A stretch of DNA of 64,000 nucleotides from Pseudoscleropodium purum (GCA_963969395.1 OZ017795.1:42141063-42205062), one strand, 5' to 3'. Positions 23,198 through 34,178 are shown, counted from the stretch's first letter. The notes: generated by a model from the letters alone, not told the origin. A program made the numbers and translations.

Positions 23198-26100
23198 ATG
23201 GCCACTAGTGATGGAGATAGCGTGAGGGTCATTGACAAGTTCAATGGAGAGAACTTTGGCCTATGGAAATTCAAGATGGAGATGATCTTGGCCGAGAAGG
23301 ACTTGTGGGAGATTGTAGAGGGCACCGAAGAAGCACTCGCAACCGATGCGGACGCCAAAGTTAAGAAGGCCTATGAGAGGAGGGTCAAGAAGGCCTTTTC
23401 CATGATTGCTTGCAATCTTGTGGATAGGCAACTTACACATGTTCGCGCATGCAAAGGACCCGCAGAAGCATGGAAGGTGCTTTGCAACATCCATGAGACC
23501 AAGAGCTTGTCCAACATGCTTTTCATTCGGCGCAAGTTATTCACATGCAAGATGCAAGAGAATGAAGACATGCTCGACTACATCAACAAGGTCAAGGCGC
23601 TTGCAGACCAACTCGCTTGTTTGGAGGTGCCTATGACGGATGGAGATATTGTCATGACTTTGCTTGATAGCTTGCCATCTTCATATGAGTATCTTATCAC
23701 CGCATTGGAGACAAGACCCATGGAGGAGCTCACCCTCAACTTCATCACCGCAAGATTGATGCATGAAGTGTCCAAGAGGAAGGAGAATGAGCCCCAAGAA
23801 GGAGCCGCACTCTATTCACGAATTGGACAAGGAGGAAGCTCACAACCACGCAAAGAGACACGCACGTGCTACAATTGTGGTAAGCCCGGCCACCTTGCAC
23901 GGTTTTGTAGGTTGCCCAAGAGGGAGAGCGCAAACAAGGCAAGTGCCAAGGAAGTGGAGGAGGACTTTGCGTTTGCAGCCAATGATGGGTATGACAACAC
24001 CGACATGTTCACATGGATCATTGACTCGGGTGCAACGCAACATATGACTCCACATAGACAAGCTTTTCTCACTTATAAGCCTATTAGCAACCACAAGGTG
24101 TATTTGGGTGACAATGGCGTGGTGGATGCAATTGGCATGGGGTGCATCGTGGTGGAGGTGGAGGTGAAGGGCCAAAGGAAGACCATTCGCATCCAAGATG
24201 CGTTGCATGTGCCCAAATTGCATGCCAACTTGCTCTCGGTGAGCAAGTTGGTGTCACAAGAGCTGAAGGTGCAATTCAACAACAAGGGTTGCGATTTGGG
24301 TGCACCCAATGGAGAGATGATTGTGACCGCACCTAAAGAGGGCAACTTGTATCAATTGAGGTTCAAAAGTGTGAATGGCACAAGCATGGCATGTTTGGCC
24401 CAAGGAGCACTTCACCAACACTCTTTGGAGCTATGGCACAAGAGATTGGGCCACCTCAATGAGAAGAGCGTCAAGACCCTTCAAAGCATGGTACAAGGCA
24501 TGCAAGTGGAGAAGGGCTCTTGCGATTTGAAGTGCAAGGCTTGCATTGAAGGCAAGCAAGCAAGGCAACCCTTCCCAAGGGATGGAGGCACAAGGGCAAC
24601 CAAGGTGTTGGAGATTGTGCACTCCGATGTGTGTGGCCCCATGAAGACCACTTCCATGGGTGGTGCAAGGTATTTTTTGACCTTCATTGATGATTTTTCA
24701 AGGAAGATATGGGTGTTTATGCTCAAGTGCAAGAGTGATGTATTAGAGAGGTTTAAGGCATGGAAGGCACTTGTGGAGAATGAATCGAGGCACAAGGTGA
24801 AGGTGTTGCAGTCGGACAATGGAGGGAAGTACATGTCCAAGGCCTTTGAGGCTTTTATGAGAGAACATGGCATTCAACACCAAACTTCAGCGCCTTATAC
24901 TCCACAACAAAATGGTGTGGCGGAGCGTGCTAGTTGCACATTTATGGAGATGGCTCAGGCCATGTTGCATGCCCAAGGCCTCACATATGATCTTTGGGCG
25001 GTGGCTATATCCAATGCGGCCTACACACGCAATAGGTGCCCCACCAGTGCAATTGCATCTATGACACCACAACAAACTTGGAATGGGAAGAGGCCCAATA
25101 TTGGGCACATGCGCATCTTCGGATGCGTTGCATATCCTTTAGATTTGAGTCCCAAGCGTTCCAAGCTTGATGCCAAGGGCATTAAGTGTTTGTTGGTGGG
25201 CTATTGTGAGGGCTCCAAAGCTTACAAGCTCATGTATTTAGAGACAAAGAAGATCATCAAAAGTCGAGATGTCACATTTGTGGAAGAGAAGCAAGGGGCA
25301 AGCCATGATTTGGAGATGTGTCCAAGTGGGAGCATGGAGGAATCTAAGATTGAGGTGGACAAATCTCCAAGCATGGAAGCTTTGCCCAAGGAAGATGAAG
25401 AGCATGATGATTCACCACCAACACCCACAGAGAAGACATGTCCATCTGCGAGTGCGGCACCAAGTGAAGATGAAGAAGAAGATACTTCCAAGGTGTCTAG
25501 ATATCCTACAAGAGAAAGGAGGCCGCTTGGAGAATGGTGGAAGAACCACATCTTACCTCAAGAGCATGTGGAGCACGTGAATGTGGCGTATGCAAGAGAT
25601 CCATGCAATGTGGGAGAAGCCATGAAGAGTGCGGATGCAAGCAAGTGGAAGCAAGCCATGAAAGAAGAGTATGCCTCACTTATGGCCAAAGGTACATGGG
25701 AACTTTCTCCCCTTCCTCGTGATCGTACAAGTGTTGGATGCAAGTGGGTGTTTTGCACCAAGAGAGATGCATTGGGCAACATTGTGCGCTACAAAGCGAG
25801 ATTGGTAGCCAAGGGCTATTCTCAAGTTGAAGGGGTGGACTTCAATGAGACTTTTGCTCCTGTGGCCAAGTTTTGCACCATTCAATGCATGGTGGGAATC
25901 GGGGCAGCCATGGACTTGGAAATGCACCAAATGGATGTGATCACGGCGTTTCTTAATCCTTGGCTTGAAGAGGTGATCTACATGGATCAACCCAAGGGCT
26001 TTGTGCAAGAGGGCCACCAACACCTCAAGTGCAAGCTCAAGAAGGCCATCTATGGGTTGAGACAATCCAGAAGAGCATGGTACATGGATGTGGATGCATT

Positions 26101-27193
26101 GTTTGCAAGAGAGGGCTATAAGAGGAGTCATGCGGACCACTCTCTTTACATCAAACAAACAAGTGCATATTTGGTGATTATCATTATATATGTGGATGAT
26201 TTGATCATCATGACCAACACCATGAGTAAGATGGTGGAAGTGAAGGCTATGTTGAAGAGCCAATACGATATGAGCGACCTTGGTGAGCTACACTATTGCC
26301 TTGGAGTGGAGTTTACAAGGCAACGAGCTGCCCGCACCATCACCATGAGCCAAAGCAAGTATATTGAGGGCGTATTGAAGCGCTTCAACATGGAGGGTTG
26401 CAAATCCGTTGGAACACCTCTTGATGTGAAGGAGAAGATGCCTAAGCTCACGGAGGAAGAGTATGAAGGAGTGAGGGCGGAAATGCAAGATGTGCCGTAC
26501 AAAGCCGCGGTAGGGAGCTTGATGTATGCCATGGTAGCTACAAGGCCTGACCTAGCATTTGCTATGAGTGTGGTGAGTCAACACATGGCCAAGAGTGGGC
26601 CCAGGCATTGGGCAGCGGTCAAGAGGGTCATGCGATACCTGCAAGGTTCTTTGGATGCCAAGTTGGTATTTGGAGGCAAGAGCCTTGCATTGGTGGGTTT
26701 TTGTGATGCAGATTGGGCCGGAGATGCAACAGACCGGAGATCCACAACGGGCTATGTGTTTATGCTTGGAGGCGGTGCCATTTCGTGGAACTCGAAGAAG
26801 CAACCCACCATTGCATTGTCTACCACCAAGGCCGAGTACATGGCTATTAGCCAATGCACAAGGGAGGCCATATGGCTAAGGCAACTCATGAGTGATGTTG
26901 GATTGGAGCAAGAGAAGAGCACACGCATCATGTGTGACAATCAAGGTGCCATAGCCTTGGTGAAGAATCCAATCCATCATTCACGGAGCAAACACATCGA
27001 CATTCAACACCATTTCATTCGTGAGAAGGTTGAAGAAGCTGTGATTGAGATGAAGTACATTTCTACGGAGCGCATGGTGGCGGATGTGCTTACCAAGGCA
27101 CTTGGTAAGCCGCGACATGAAGTTCTTCGCAAGGCCATGGGTTTAACATTGTTTGGCAACAAACAAAGTGGGAGTGTTGAAGATATTGAGTAG
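23198..27193 (+). CDS. Copia gag-pol polyprotein (1331 aa, apparently intact)
   Basis: A single frame encodes the whole element. Order: Gag region (FNGENFGLWKFKMEMIL, from about residue 14), CCHC zinc knuckle at residues 224-237 (CYNCGKPGHLARFC), aspartic protease with DSGATQHM (Asp276), GAG-pre-integrase (LELWHKRLGHLNEKS) and CKACIEGKQ. The integrase core has D477, D540 and E576, with 35 residues between the last two (DD35E). Reverse transcriptase follows with an Asp in MDVITAF (913) and YVDD at 998-1001, then RNase H with FCDADWAGD (Asp1170, Asp1172) and STTKAEYMAIS, ending in the HSRSKHIDIQHHF region. No frameshift or stop is present. The last 19 bp overlap the 3' LTR. The usual KTAFLNG is ITAFLNP here; its effect is unknown. 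Confidence 0.95.
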   Translation: MATSDGDSVRVIDKFNGENFGLWKFKMEMILAEKDLWEIVEGTEEALATDADAKVKKAYERRVKKAFSMIACNLVDRQLTHVRACKGPAEAWKVLCNIHETKSLSNMLFIRRKLFTCKMQENEDMLDYINKVKALADQLACLEVPMTDGDIVMTLLDSLPSSYEYLITALETRPMEELTLNFITARLMHEVSKRKENEPQEGAALYSRIGQGGSSQPRKETRTCYNCGKPGHLARFCRLPKRESANKASAKEVEEDFAFAANDGYDNTDMFTWIIDSGATQHMTPHRQAFLTYKPISNHKVYLGDNGVVDAIGMGCIVVEVEVKGQRKTIRIQDALHVPKLHANLLSVSKLVSQELKVQFNNKGCDLGAPNGEMIVTAPKEGNLYQLRFKSVNGTSMACLAQGALHQHSLELWHKRLGHLNEKSVKTLQSMVQGMQVEKGSCDLKCKACIEGKQARQPFPRDGGTRATKVLEIVHSDVCGPMKTTSMGGARYFLTFIDDFSRKIWVFMLKCKSDVLERFKAWKALVENESRHKVKVLQSDNGGKYMSKAFEAFMREHGIQHQTSAPYTPQQNGVAERASCTFMEMAQAMLHAQGLTYDLWAVAISNAAYTRNRCPTSAIASMTPQQTWNGKRPNIGHMRIFGCVAYPLDLSPKRSKLDAKGIKCLLVGYCEGSKAYKLMYLETKKIIKSRDVTFVEEKQGASHDLEMCPSGSMEESKIEVDKSPSMEALPKEDEEHDDSPPTPTEKTCPSASAAPSEDEEEDTSKVSRYPTRERRPLGEWWKNHILPQEHVEHVNVAYARDPCNVGEAMKSADASKWKQAMKEEYASLMAKGTWELSPLPRDRTSVGCKWVFCTKRDALGNIVRYKARLVAKGYSQVEGVDFNETFAPVAKFCTIQCMVGIGAAMDLEMHQMDVITAFLNPWLEEVIYMDQPKGFVQEGHQHLKCKLKKAIYGLRQSRRAWYMDVDALFAREGYKRSHADHSLYIKQTSAYLVIIIIYVDDLIIMTNTMSKMVEVKAMLKSQYDMSDLGELHYCLGVEFTRQRAARTITMSQSKYIEGVLKRFNMEGCKSVGTPLDVKEKMPKLTEEEYEGVRAEMQDVPYKAAVGSLMYAMVATRPDLAFAMSVVSQHMAKSGPRHWAAVKRVMRYLQGSLDAKLVFGGKSLALVGFCDADWAGDATDRRSTTGYVFMLGGGAISWNSKKQPTIALSTTKAEYMAISQCTREAIWLRQLMSDVGLEQEKSTRIMCDNQGAIALVKNPIHHSRSKHIDIQHHFIREKVEEAVIEMKYISTERMVADVLTKALGKPRHEVLRKAMGLTLFGNKQSGSVEDIE
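27165..27174 (+). promoter_or_regulatory. Polypurine tract of the Copia element
   Basis: AAAGTGGGAG lies immediately upstream of the 3' LTR, the position and composition expected for the plus-strand primer of Copia elements. It is still inside the coding frame. Confidence 0.85.
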
Positions 27194-27618
27194 GATGCTT
27201 TGGATTGTTTGTGAAAGCTCGTAGTATGGGCTAACGTTGGATAGGTGTTGTTTGTAGCCAAAGCAAGAACAATATAGGATCGCCACATGTCATGCATAGG
27301 ATAGGCAAGGACACGTGGAAGGAAGCATGTTGGCAGACCGCCACGTGTCTTGCATGTGGTAGGCAAAGACACGTGGAGGGCATAGGATAGATGGACCGAC
27401 ACGTGGAGGGCCGCATGAGGATGGACCGCCATGTGGTCCATGAGGTGGCAAGAGGTGGCTTGCAAGTGGCTTTCGAAAGGACTTGCAAGACACTTGAGAG
27501 GCCACCAAGTAGTAGTATAAGAGGAGAGCTCTTAGCATGGGCTCACTACCCTTTCTCACACTTGTTTGTAATCCCCCTTCATTAGAATACATTGGCTTGG
27601 TGTTTCTTTTCTCAATAG
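27175..27618 (+). repeat. 3' LTR of the Copia element
   Basis: 444 bp, matching the 5' LTR except for one base. The polyprotein stop (TAG, 27191-27193) falls inside it. It is followed directly by the right copy of the 363-bp flanking repeat. Confidence 0.95.
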
Positions 27619-27981
27619 TCTACACCTATGGAAGGTAAAAAAATACAATGGAAAATGCAAAAAAAACTAAAAGGGTGTGGTTGGCCATAGCTCCAATTTG
27701 TTACTACAATCTCAATGAATTCTTTACCTAAGCACCAAAAAATGAAGAGAGGTGCAAACCCTTAACCCCAATCTCAATGAGTGAAGAAAATTAAAACAAT
27801 TAACCTTCCAAGTCCCTTGTGTGCATGCTGTGGTTGGAAATGGATAGGGGCCAAGGAACAGCAAGGAACAACGCAAAAAGGCAATAGTGTGGAGTGGCAA
27901 ACTAGTGCGGGGGATGAATGTACATGAAGGGCTTCGTGTGGTGGCCAAGATTTCCGGCCTACCCACCTCCACTCTGCCAAC
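27619..27981 (+). repeat. 363-bp direct repeat flanking the Copia element, right copy
   Basis: This is the same sequence as 21483-21845 with six substitutions. The host sequence resumes with TGTAGTGAGTGG. The left copy's upstream context and this copy's downstream context would together reconstitute a plausible empty site containing one copy. Confidence 0.85.
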
Positions 27982-29604
27982 TGTAGTGAGTGGCCCAACC
28001 AACATGTGCGTGGATTCAAAAAGGAGTGAGAAGCCAAGACGGTGGGGCGGGGAGGATAAGTGATGGGCTGGGAAGGAGTCTAAGTTAGCCCTTCTTTTTT
28101 TGGTGATATGGTACCATAAAGCACCACTAACAAATAGCTAGCTAAAACGACCTATAGAAAAAAAAATTATATAAAAAAAGGGGGCCACAGAATAGACCCT
28201 CATCCGTTGGACAAGGCCAAAAAGCCCTAAGTTGTATTTGAGGTATCGCTTGCCCCAATGTGGCCTAAGTGCAAGATTTCAAATTGTAAACAGCAATTTC
28301 CTCCCTTCCCTTGCTCCACCATGCCTGGAAAGTTCCATTGACTTTGGATGCATTGCTAGTTGGTGCACCAATGATGTAGAATTCATTGCCAATTGAGCAA
28401 GCTCATAATACTTAGAATTTCTAAATCTTTTCCACTTCATTGCTAAAGATCGCACTGCAAGTTGGAAGAACCCTACATTGAATTTTGAATTTTGCAGATC
28501 TGAAGTTGAAGTAGATGGTTTAGCGGCGACGGTGCCAACATGAGCTACTAAGGGTTCAAACTTCATGGAGCTTGAAGGCTCCCTTTTGATTTCGAGTTGC
28601 AATGAGTTCAATGACTTCGAAATTGAAGTATACTGCACCATTGCAATAGTTGTAGGGTGTGAGTTTTGCTTGTAGGTATGGGTCTTGCGTACAATATTAT
28701 GGTTTGAGAATTCATGACCAACAGTGGTTGTCTAGTTCTCCATCACTTTATATTAGGCAGCACCATGGTTTTGACGTGATCACCAACGGTGCTTCAGATT
28801 TTGGGTTTACAATAGGTTTAGGGAGTGGTAGCTTGGAAAAAGGAGATTTAATTTGAGAGAGAGATGTTCAGAGAGGGATACTGAAAGAGAGATGCTAAGA
28901 GATTTCATTTGAGAGAAAGATTTTGCCTACGTTCGGAGAGGAGCTTCATTATTGCAATCATTGAATGCAGTTGGTCGATGTGAATGCTTGGACTCACTGA
29001 GTTTGGAAAGGGTCTACTTCACGGGTTTTGATATAGTTCAATCTGTAGATTGAGTTCGGGCAATAGCTTCTCCAACAAGAAACTTAGTTTTGAGAGGGAC
29101 GGACTTTACAATGGCTTCCGACTCCGACTATCCACGCTTGGTCAAACTTAGCTTGCAAGGTGAAGATTCCAACATATGGGAGCAGTTTGTGCTAATGCTT
29201 TTCTTGATGGAGGTGCCAATTAATCTCCCTAGTCTGGTGTAGAATTGGTATCCAGTAGCTACGGAGCAAAGGCATGTAGCTCAACGAGCCTTGCAAAAGG
29301 CTCAATAAGAAGTTGTTGACCACTGCCGTGAGATTTGAGGTAAAACAATGTGCTTGGAAGACAATTTGGTGCGGCGACATGCAAGCTAGAAGACATTCAT
29401 TGCTTATTTATTCACAAGCTCCCAAAATCCAAGCCTCTGGATTACGGCAACTCTCAGAGCGTATCTATAAACGTTCAATCAAAAATTGTGTCTGTAGACA
29501 TAGTAATTTTAGAAAGCTAGAATCCAAATTAGTCATACATTGGAAGTTCCAGCATAATGCTAATGGACTCTGTAACAATTGATCATAAACTATACTTCTA
29601 ACTA
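27982..29604. other. Non-coding stretch with weak coding remnants
   Basis: Two possible remnants: a minus-strand 120-codon frame at 28279-28641 (LAMKWKRFRNSKYYELAQLA) and a plus-strand 43-codon frame at 29111-29242 (MASDSDYPRLVKLSLQGEDS, then NIWEQFVLM). The latter loosely recalls the start of a retrotransposon Gag. Neither can be assigned. GA-rich repeats lie at 28850-28920. Confidence 0.35.
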
Positions 29605-30900
29605 TGTAGTGGCCCAAAACACACTTTACTACTCAATAAATTCACCACGCCTTGTTTCCAACCTTGCTTTAGCCACAATTAGCTAACACTGCACATGCCA
29701 TACACCCACAATGTTAGCTCCCATTTCCAACTCACTTTGCTAAGACCCACTCACTAGGACTTTAAGCACACACTCCCCACGTGACATCAAGCATGTCACT
29801 TGGTGACATGGAGTGAAGCTCCATTTTGGAGTACTAAGGCCCATAGTGGCACTACTCACCAAAGTCCTCACCGCCTTTGAGAGGCATCCTATTCCAAACT
29901 AGTCCTTAATGTATTTGTTATTCTTTGGCATTGCTAATCGAGACTCCTTACTCATGACACATTGAGTGTGGACTAGTTTGAGATGGGGTTCCATCCCAAC
30001 CGGTGTCACGGGACTCTTCACACAAGTGCCCCATGGTACCTTGGAGCCAATGGTGAAGGCTCACCACCAACCTTGAGTCACCAGGGTTCACCAGAACTCA
30101 CCAAGGTTTCAAGAAGGAGGGAGGAGGAAGACCAACCCCTCCTATAGTACTTTCTATGGAATTTGGCAAACCCCCCTCCTTCTATGTCAAAAGGGGTCCC
30201 CAACCCACCTTGGGTTTTAGAAGACCACCCGAATCCAACCCGAACTCCCTTTGTTTCCTCACCATTTGGACTCTTGAACTTCCAAATGGCATAACTTTGC
30301 ACTCAAAGCTCCAAATTCAACATGCAATCCCATTTCAGACATTTACGGGACAAGTAAATGTTGATGGACTATTCACTTGTCCCATTTGGACAAGTTCTCA
30401 CAAAGTTATAGCCCTTCAAAGAATCGGGTCCACCGAGGGAGGTGTCATGCCTTCACCACATCCCTTCTCTTGACCATGAATTTCGATTTATAACTTAAAA
30501 CCTTGTAATGCTTGTTATTTTAGCATTTTTGTGTTCTTAGCTTTCCAATGATATACTATATGCCATACTTCCTTGAAGTAATCCTTGGAAATCCCTTACT
30601 CTTCGGCCTAAAGTGTCCCGGCGCCACCGAAACACCCCTAACTTTAAACGGCCATAACTTCTAGCCAACTAGTTCAAATCATGCGTTCTTTAGACGGTTA
30701 GGTGATTCTTCTCAAGAGCTTTCCAAGAATGTATGACACTATACCATAACCTTCAAATCCAGGGCGCTATTGCGCTCTGTTTGCTCAAGAGTGTCTCAAA
30801 ACTCCCTTCTTAGTCTATTGCAAGGCTTGGGGAGTCACCACCAAGGTCCCCCTTGCTCACTAAGGCGCTTCGGGCACCCCAAGGAGATAGGGGCATGACA
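29605..30900 (+). mobile_element. Putative solo LTR of a retrotransposon
   Basis: 1296 bp starting TGTAGTGGCCCAAAAC and ending GATAGGGGCATGACA, so it has TG...CA termini and an imperfect inverted repeat (TGT...GGCCC against GGGGCATGACA). The flanks are AACTA (29600-29604) and AACTG (30901-30905), a 5-bp target duplication with one mismatch. No retroviral-type coding sequence is present and no second copy lies nearby, as expected for a solo LTR left by recombination. It sits directly before the decayed hAT transposase. Confirmation needs other copies. Confidence 0.5.
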
Positions 30901-30905
30901 AACTG

Positions 30906-31307
30906 AAAGAAGATATAGTGCAAATTTTGAATGGAGAAGAAGGTAATGACTCTGATGATGATTTTGAAGAGATTCTTGCCCCGAAGAAGCAAAAAACAAG
31001 CTATGATTGCACTTGTCAATTTCAAAATGAGTAGGCTGCCAAACTAGTTTAGGTTAAACCAATTAGAGACCCTTCAGGAACCATTCACTTTGTCAAGTGC
31101 ACAGTTTGTTCCAATTTTGAAAAAATGCCAAAAATTTTAGGTCCAAAATGGGGCACATTGATGAAGCACAAGGGTAGGAAGAAGGCAACTTTTGATATGC
31201 CTCAATACAAAGTTAAAGTAGGTGAGTGGTATTTTTCCAAGAGAAGTTGGTATCAAATCAATCTAAGACTATTTGTAGCCAAACAACCAACTTTAGTTCT
31301 TCAATAG
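30906..31307 (+). pseudogene. N-terminal (BED-like zinc finger) part of a decayed hAT transposase
   Basis: The frame runs through an acidic stretch (LNGEEGNDSDDDFEEILAP) and, after two stops near 31031-31050, GTIHFVKCTVCSNFEKMPK then GTLMKHKGRKKA. The C-x-x-C followed by a later L-x-x-H is consistent with a BED-type zinc finger common at the N terminus of hAT transposases. Frame breaks make it non-functional. It is continued by the core region at 31402-32162. Confidence 0.5.
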
Positions 31308-31389
31308 ATGAATACAAATACCTCAATGTCCCGCTTAGGGAAGTTGGTGTAGTTTTCAACTATATACCAAATCTTATTTGCTAGTAGAC

Positions 31390-32162
31390 CTATGATGGAA
31401 TATGAAGAGAGGCAAGTATTGTATGCCTTTCTTTATGTTGCCAATCTTCCAAGAAATGCATTGGTTAGACAACTCTAGATGGAAGATGGTTGATTCCTTG
31501 TACTTCCAAGTAACAGAAGTCATGAAGAAGAAGCTAGAAATTGCTCAATTTGTCACTCTCACTTGTGATGTGGTGACAATAGTTGATAATGAAAGTTGGT
31601 TGTGCATTCACATTCACATTTACATTGTAGAAGATTATACTAGGATCCCATTCCTAATCTCACTACAACATTTGGTAGAGGGAGCCAATGTTGATAGCCT
31701 TACTGTATTCATTATGAAGGCTTTACAAACTATTGGTAATCTCACTTCCGAACAAATCTCTAGGAAGCTGCCTTGTTTTAGGGCTGACGGAGTAAGCACG
31801 TTTCAAGGTATTTGTACTAGAGTGGCAACCCAAATTACCACCAAGTGGGCTCTGTTTTGCACGGGTGTGCATTGTATGGTACACAAATACAATCTAGCTA
31901 CCAAGTCCTTGTCTGCCTTACCCATATTTGCAATAGTGGAGCAAGTGATTCAAAAAGTATACTCTTACTTCTCAAAGAGCCCCAAGCGCCTTAATGAGTA
32001 TCAGAAATTAGCTAAAGTGATGGAGACAAAAGGTTTGAAGCCGCTAAGGTAGGTGACGACTTGTTGGGTTTCTTTCAGGAGCCGTTACAAAGGCTTTTGT
32101 ATGACTACCGCACCCTTGTTGCGAAAATGAAGCTGGACGTGGCACAGAATAATGCAGCTGAG
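31390..32162 (+). pseudogene. Core region of a decayed hAT transposase
   Basis: A 216-codon frame (31402-32052) and its continuation to 32162 contain VTLTCDVVTIVDNESWLCIH, LPCFRADGVSTFQGICTRVA and GVHCMVHKYNLATKSLSALP. The Asp in TCDVVT, the Asp in RADGVS and C-x-x-H in HCMVHKYNLA fit the RNase H-like fold of hAT enzymes with its C/H insertion. At 32163 a strong donor (GAG-GTAAGG) ends the coding-like sequence, but a stop at 32052 and a frame shift precede it. Confidence 0.65.
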
Positions 32163-33783
32163 GTAAGGCTTTTATCTCTCAATCCTAGTAGAAACTTTTG
32201 TACGTCCTGTTAAGTACTACTTCAATCTTGCTCAGTGATGTCATCGTGGTCTCTATTTAGTGTGCTCAATGTCAACCCAATTGATTTTCAATACAATAGT
32301 TTGAAATTCAATGAAGTACTTTGATTATCAACAAACTACCATGGCTTGGCCTTGGAGAATTTTGGTTGAGTTACTATAGAGTCTTTTCTACGTTGTTGTC
32401 TCTTTAAAGGTTCTTTGGGTACAAGTGTGCCTGGACTCGTACTAACAGACTTAAGCCAAAGGTTGTTTTGAACTAGATTAGAATGCATGTACATCAGATT
32501 GGCATAATTGCTATCGTTGTACAACTGTTTGGATAATGCGCTGTTTGAATTCAAACACATGTTAATTTCACAATTTAGTGAGTTTGTTTTTGGATTTGTG
32601 CCCAAACTTGTGGATAGCACCTCCATGCTTGAATTGATTGTGAGGAAGCTAGCTTTAGTTTTCATCGTTGTTTTTATTGCAAATCTTGTTGAATGTTGCG
32701 AAGAAATTGTGAAATTACAAATTTAGCCCTTATGAGCCTATTGTTGGTAGTGGTGTTATTATTTTGGAGTTCTTGGATATATATTGGGTTAATTGGTGTT
32801 GTTAAGTTGTCAAGCAGAGGTGAGCCAAATTGTGATCGCTTCGGCATGTGTGGTTTGTGATTTTTTTAGGACTAAATGGAGTGGAAGCAAATAAAAAGGT
32901 TTAGGAGTGATTATTCTTGATTTGATATTTGGAATTAGACATGCAAATTGGAAATGCAAGATAAAATATTCAGTCTTTCTATGCTTGAGTGCCAGGAATT
33001 CGAATTCGGTACTAGGTTTGCATCTTTAGTTTTCAAGAAATTTTTTCCCTAAAATTCTTTATCACAACATGCATGCATGTGAAGAACTGAGGACCTACAG
33101 GGAGGTTGTACACGCACGAGTCTTCAACTGGTTGGTGGTGAACACAAATTTCAAGTCTTGAAATTGTTTGGTGATGATCATGAATTAGCAGCTGTTCTTT
33201 GAAACTTGTAGAGCACAATGAGTGCAAGAGTCTTTAGGCAATGAAGATCATGTTTTAGTATGCAACTTTTTTCTATTAGGTCTTAATAGCAAATGGTTTT
33301 CATGCATTATACTCCTAAATGTCAGAGTACCAATATTGTGGTTCTCTCTTAGGATTATTCTACAAATTTTTAAGCTTCAAAGTATTTGGGGAGAGGTGTC
33401 CCTATATTGAAACCTATGAGGTTGCTGGAAAAGATATCCACAAACAGATTGAGCAGCATTAGCTTTGCAATTGCATGTGTGTTGATCATGAATTTTTTGA
33501 GCTGTCAAGTGGTCGAGTGAGCTCTAGTTGATAGATCCAAAAAATTTCATTGGTTGCATGCAGTGAATTGCAACTTATCTAAACCTGTGATGATTATCAT
33601 GTTTAGTCGATTGGGTAGAGGATTGGCCATATTGGAGTCTACTTTGGTTTTTGTCTTGACATTTTATGTTCTTTCTAGCCTACAATTCAATAGTCTCTCC
33701 ATGAAAGAATTAGTGAGTGGATGTAGTATTTGGATTTACAATTTTTTAAGCTCTCAGCCCTAATTTATTATGTTTTTGCTTGT
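32163..33783. other. Intron or insertion splitting the hAT remnant
   Basis: About 1.6 kb of AT-rich DNA begins with a good donor (GTAAGG). No coding-like sequence belonging to the transposase is visible until 33784. No clean acceptor abuts the resumption, so it may be a decayed intron or an inserted element. Confidence 0.4.
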
Positions 33784-34178
33784 GCAAAAATGCTTGAGCT
33801 TACTTCTTGACCCATATGCTCTTCTAAGCATGACAACCCTGATGCCTTTTCTAGAAACAATTGACTTATTGGTTACATTTGCTCAAAAAAAGGATGTATA
33901 CATCTGCAATTTTATGGCTGCCTTGAAAATGGCAAAGGGGCAGTTCTATACTTTGTATATTAATAGGGCTATAATATACAATGGGGATGAATTATGGGCA
34001 TTCAAGAACATCTTAGATTGCTCTTACAATCAAATCCACACCAAATAGGTGTCAAATTTGAACAGTGATTCAACTCAACTAGTGTTTGTGGCCAATGGAC
34101 AAACATTGTAGGCAATGCATGATGGCTCACCTGTAGACAGAGATGGATTTGCATCCTTGGTTACTTCAATCAAGACTA
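33784..34178 (+). pseudogene. Continuation of the decayed hAT transposase
   Basis: One frame reads CLSLLLDPYALLSMTTLMPF, ETIDLLVTFAQKKDVYICNF and, across two TAG codons (34046 and about 34108), HTK-stop-VSNLNSDSTQ and GQTL-stop-AMHDGSPVDR. The sequence is otherwise uninterrupted. The stops sit where Trp would be natural (TGG to TAG), suggesting recent point decay. It links the core at 31390-32162 to the C-terminal domain at 34579-35177. Confidence 0.55.

Larger units (their letters stand above)
21846..27618 (+). mobile_element. Full-length Ty1/Copia LTR retrotransposon
   Basis: A 5773-bp element: 5' LTR 21846-22289, leader with 60-bp minisatellite, one gag-pol frame (23198-27193), polypurine tract AAAGTGGGAG at 27165-27174, and 3' LTR 27175-27618. 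The order protease, integrase, reverse transcriptase, RNase H defines Copia rather than Gypsy. The two 444-bp LTRs differ at one position that I can find, so insertion is recent. No 5-bp target duplication is present; a 363-bp direct repeat flanks it instead. The primer-binding site should lie at about 22290 (GGTTATGGGCCC), but I cannot name the tRNA. It appears structurally complete. Confidence 0.95.

Noticed and set aside
23261..27004. Numerous minus-strand and shifted frames over the Copia polyprotein
   Set aside because: Shadows of the plus-strand gag-pol frame, which alone carries the motifs.
21483..27981. The 363-bp flanking repeats as LTRs of an outer element
   Set aside because: They lack TG...CA termini, and no primer-binding site or polypurine tract adjoins them; the true LTRs lie immediately inside.
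32990..33015. GAATTCGAATTCGG resembling a cloning linker
   Set aside because: It is short, embedded in continuous AT-rich plant-like sequence, with no vector sequence nearby; chance is sufficient.
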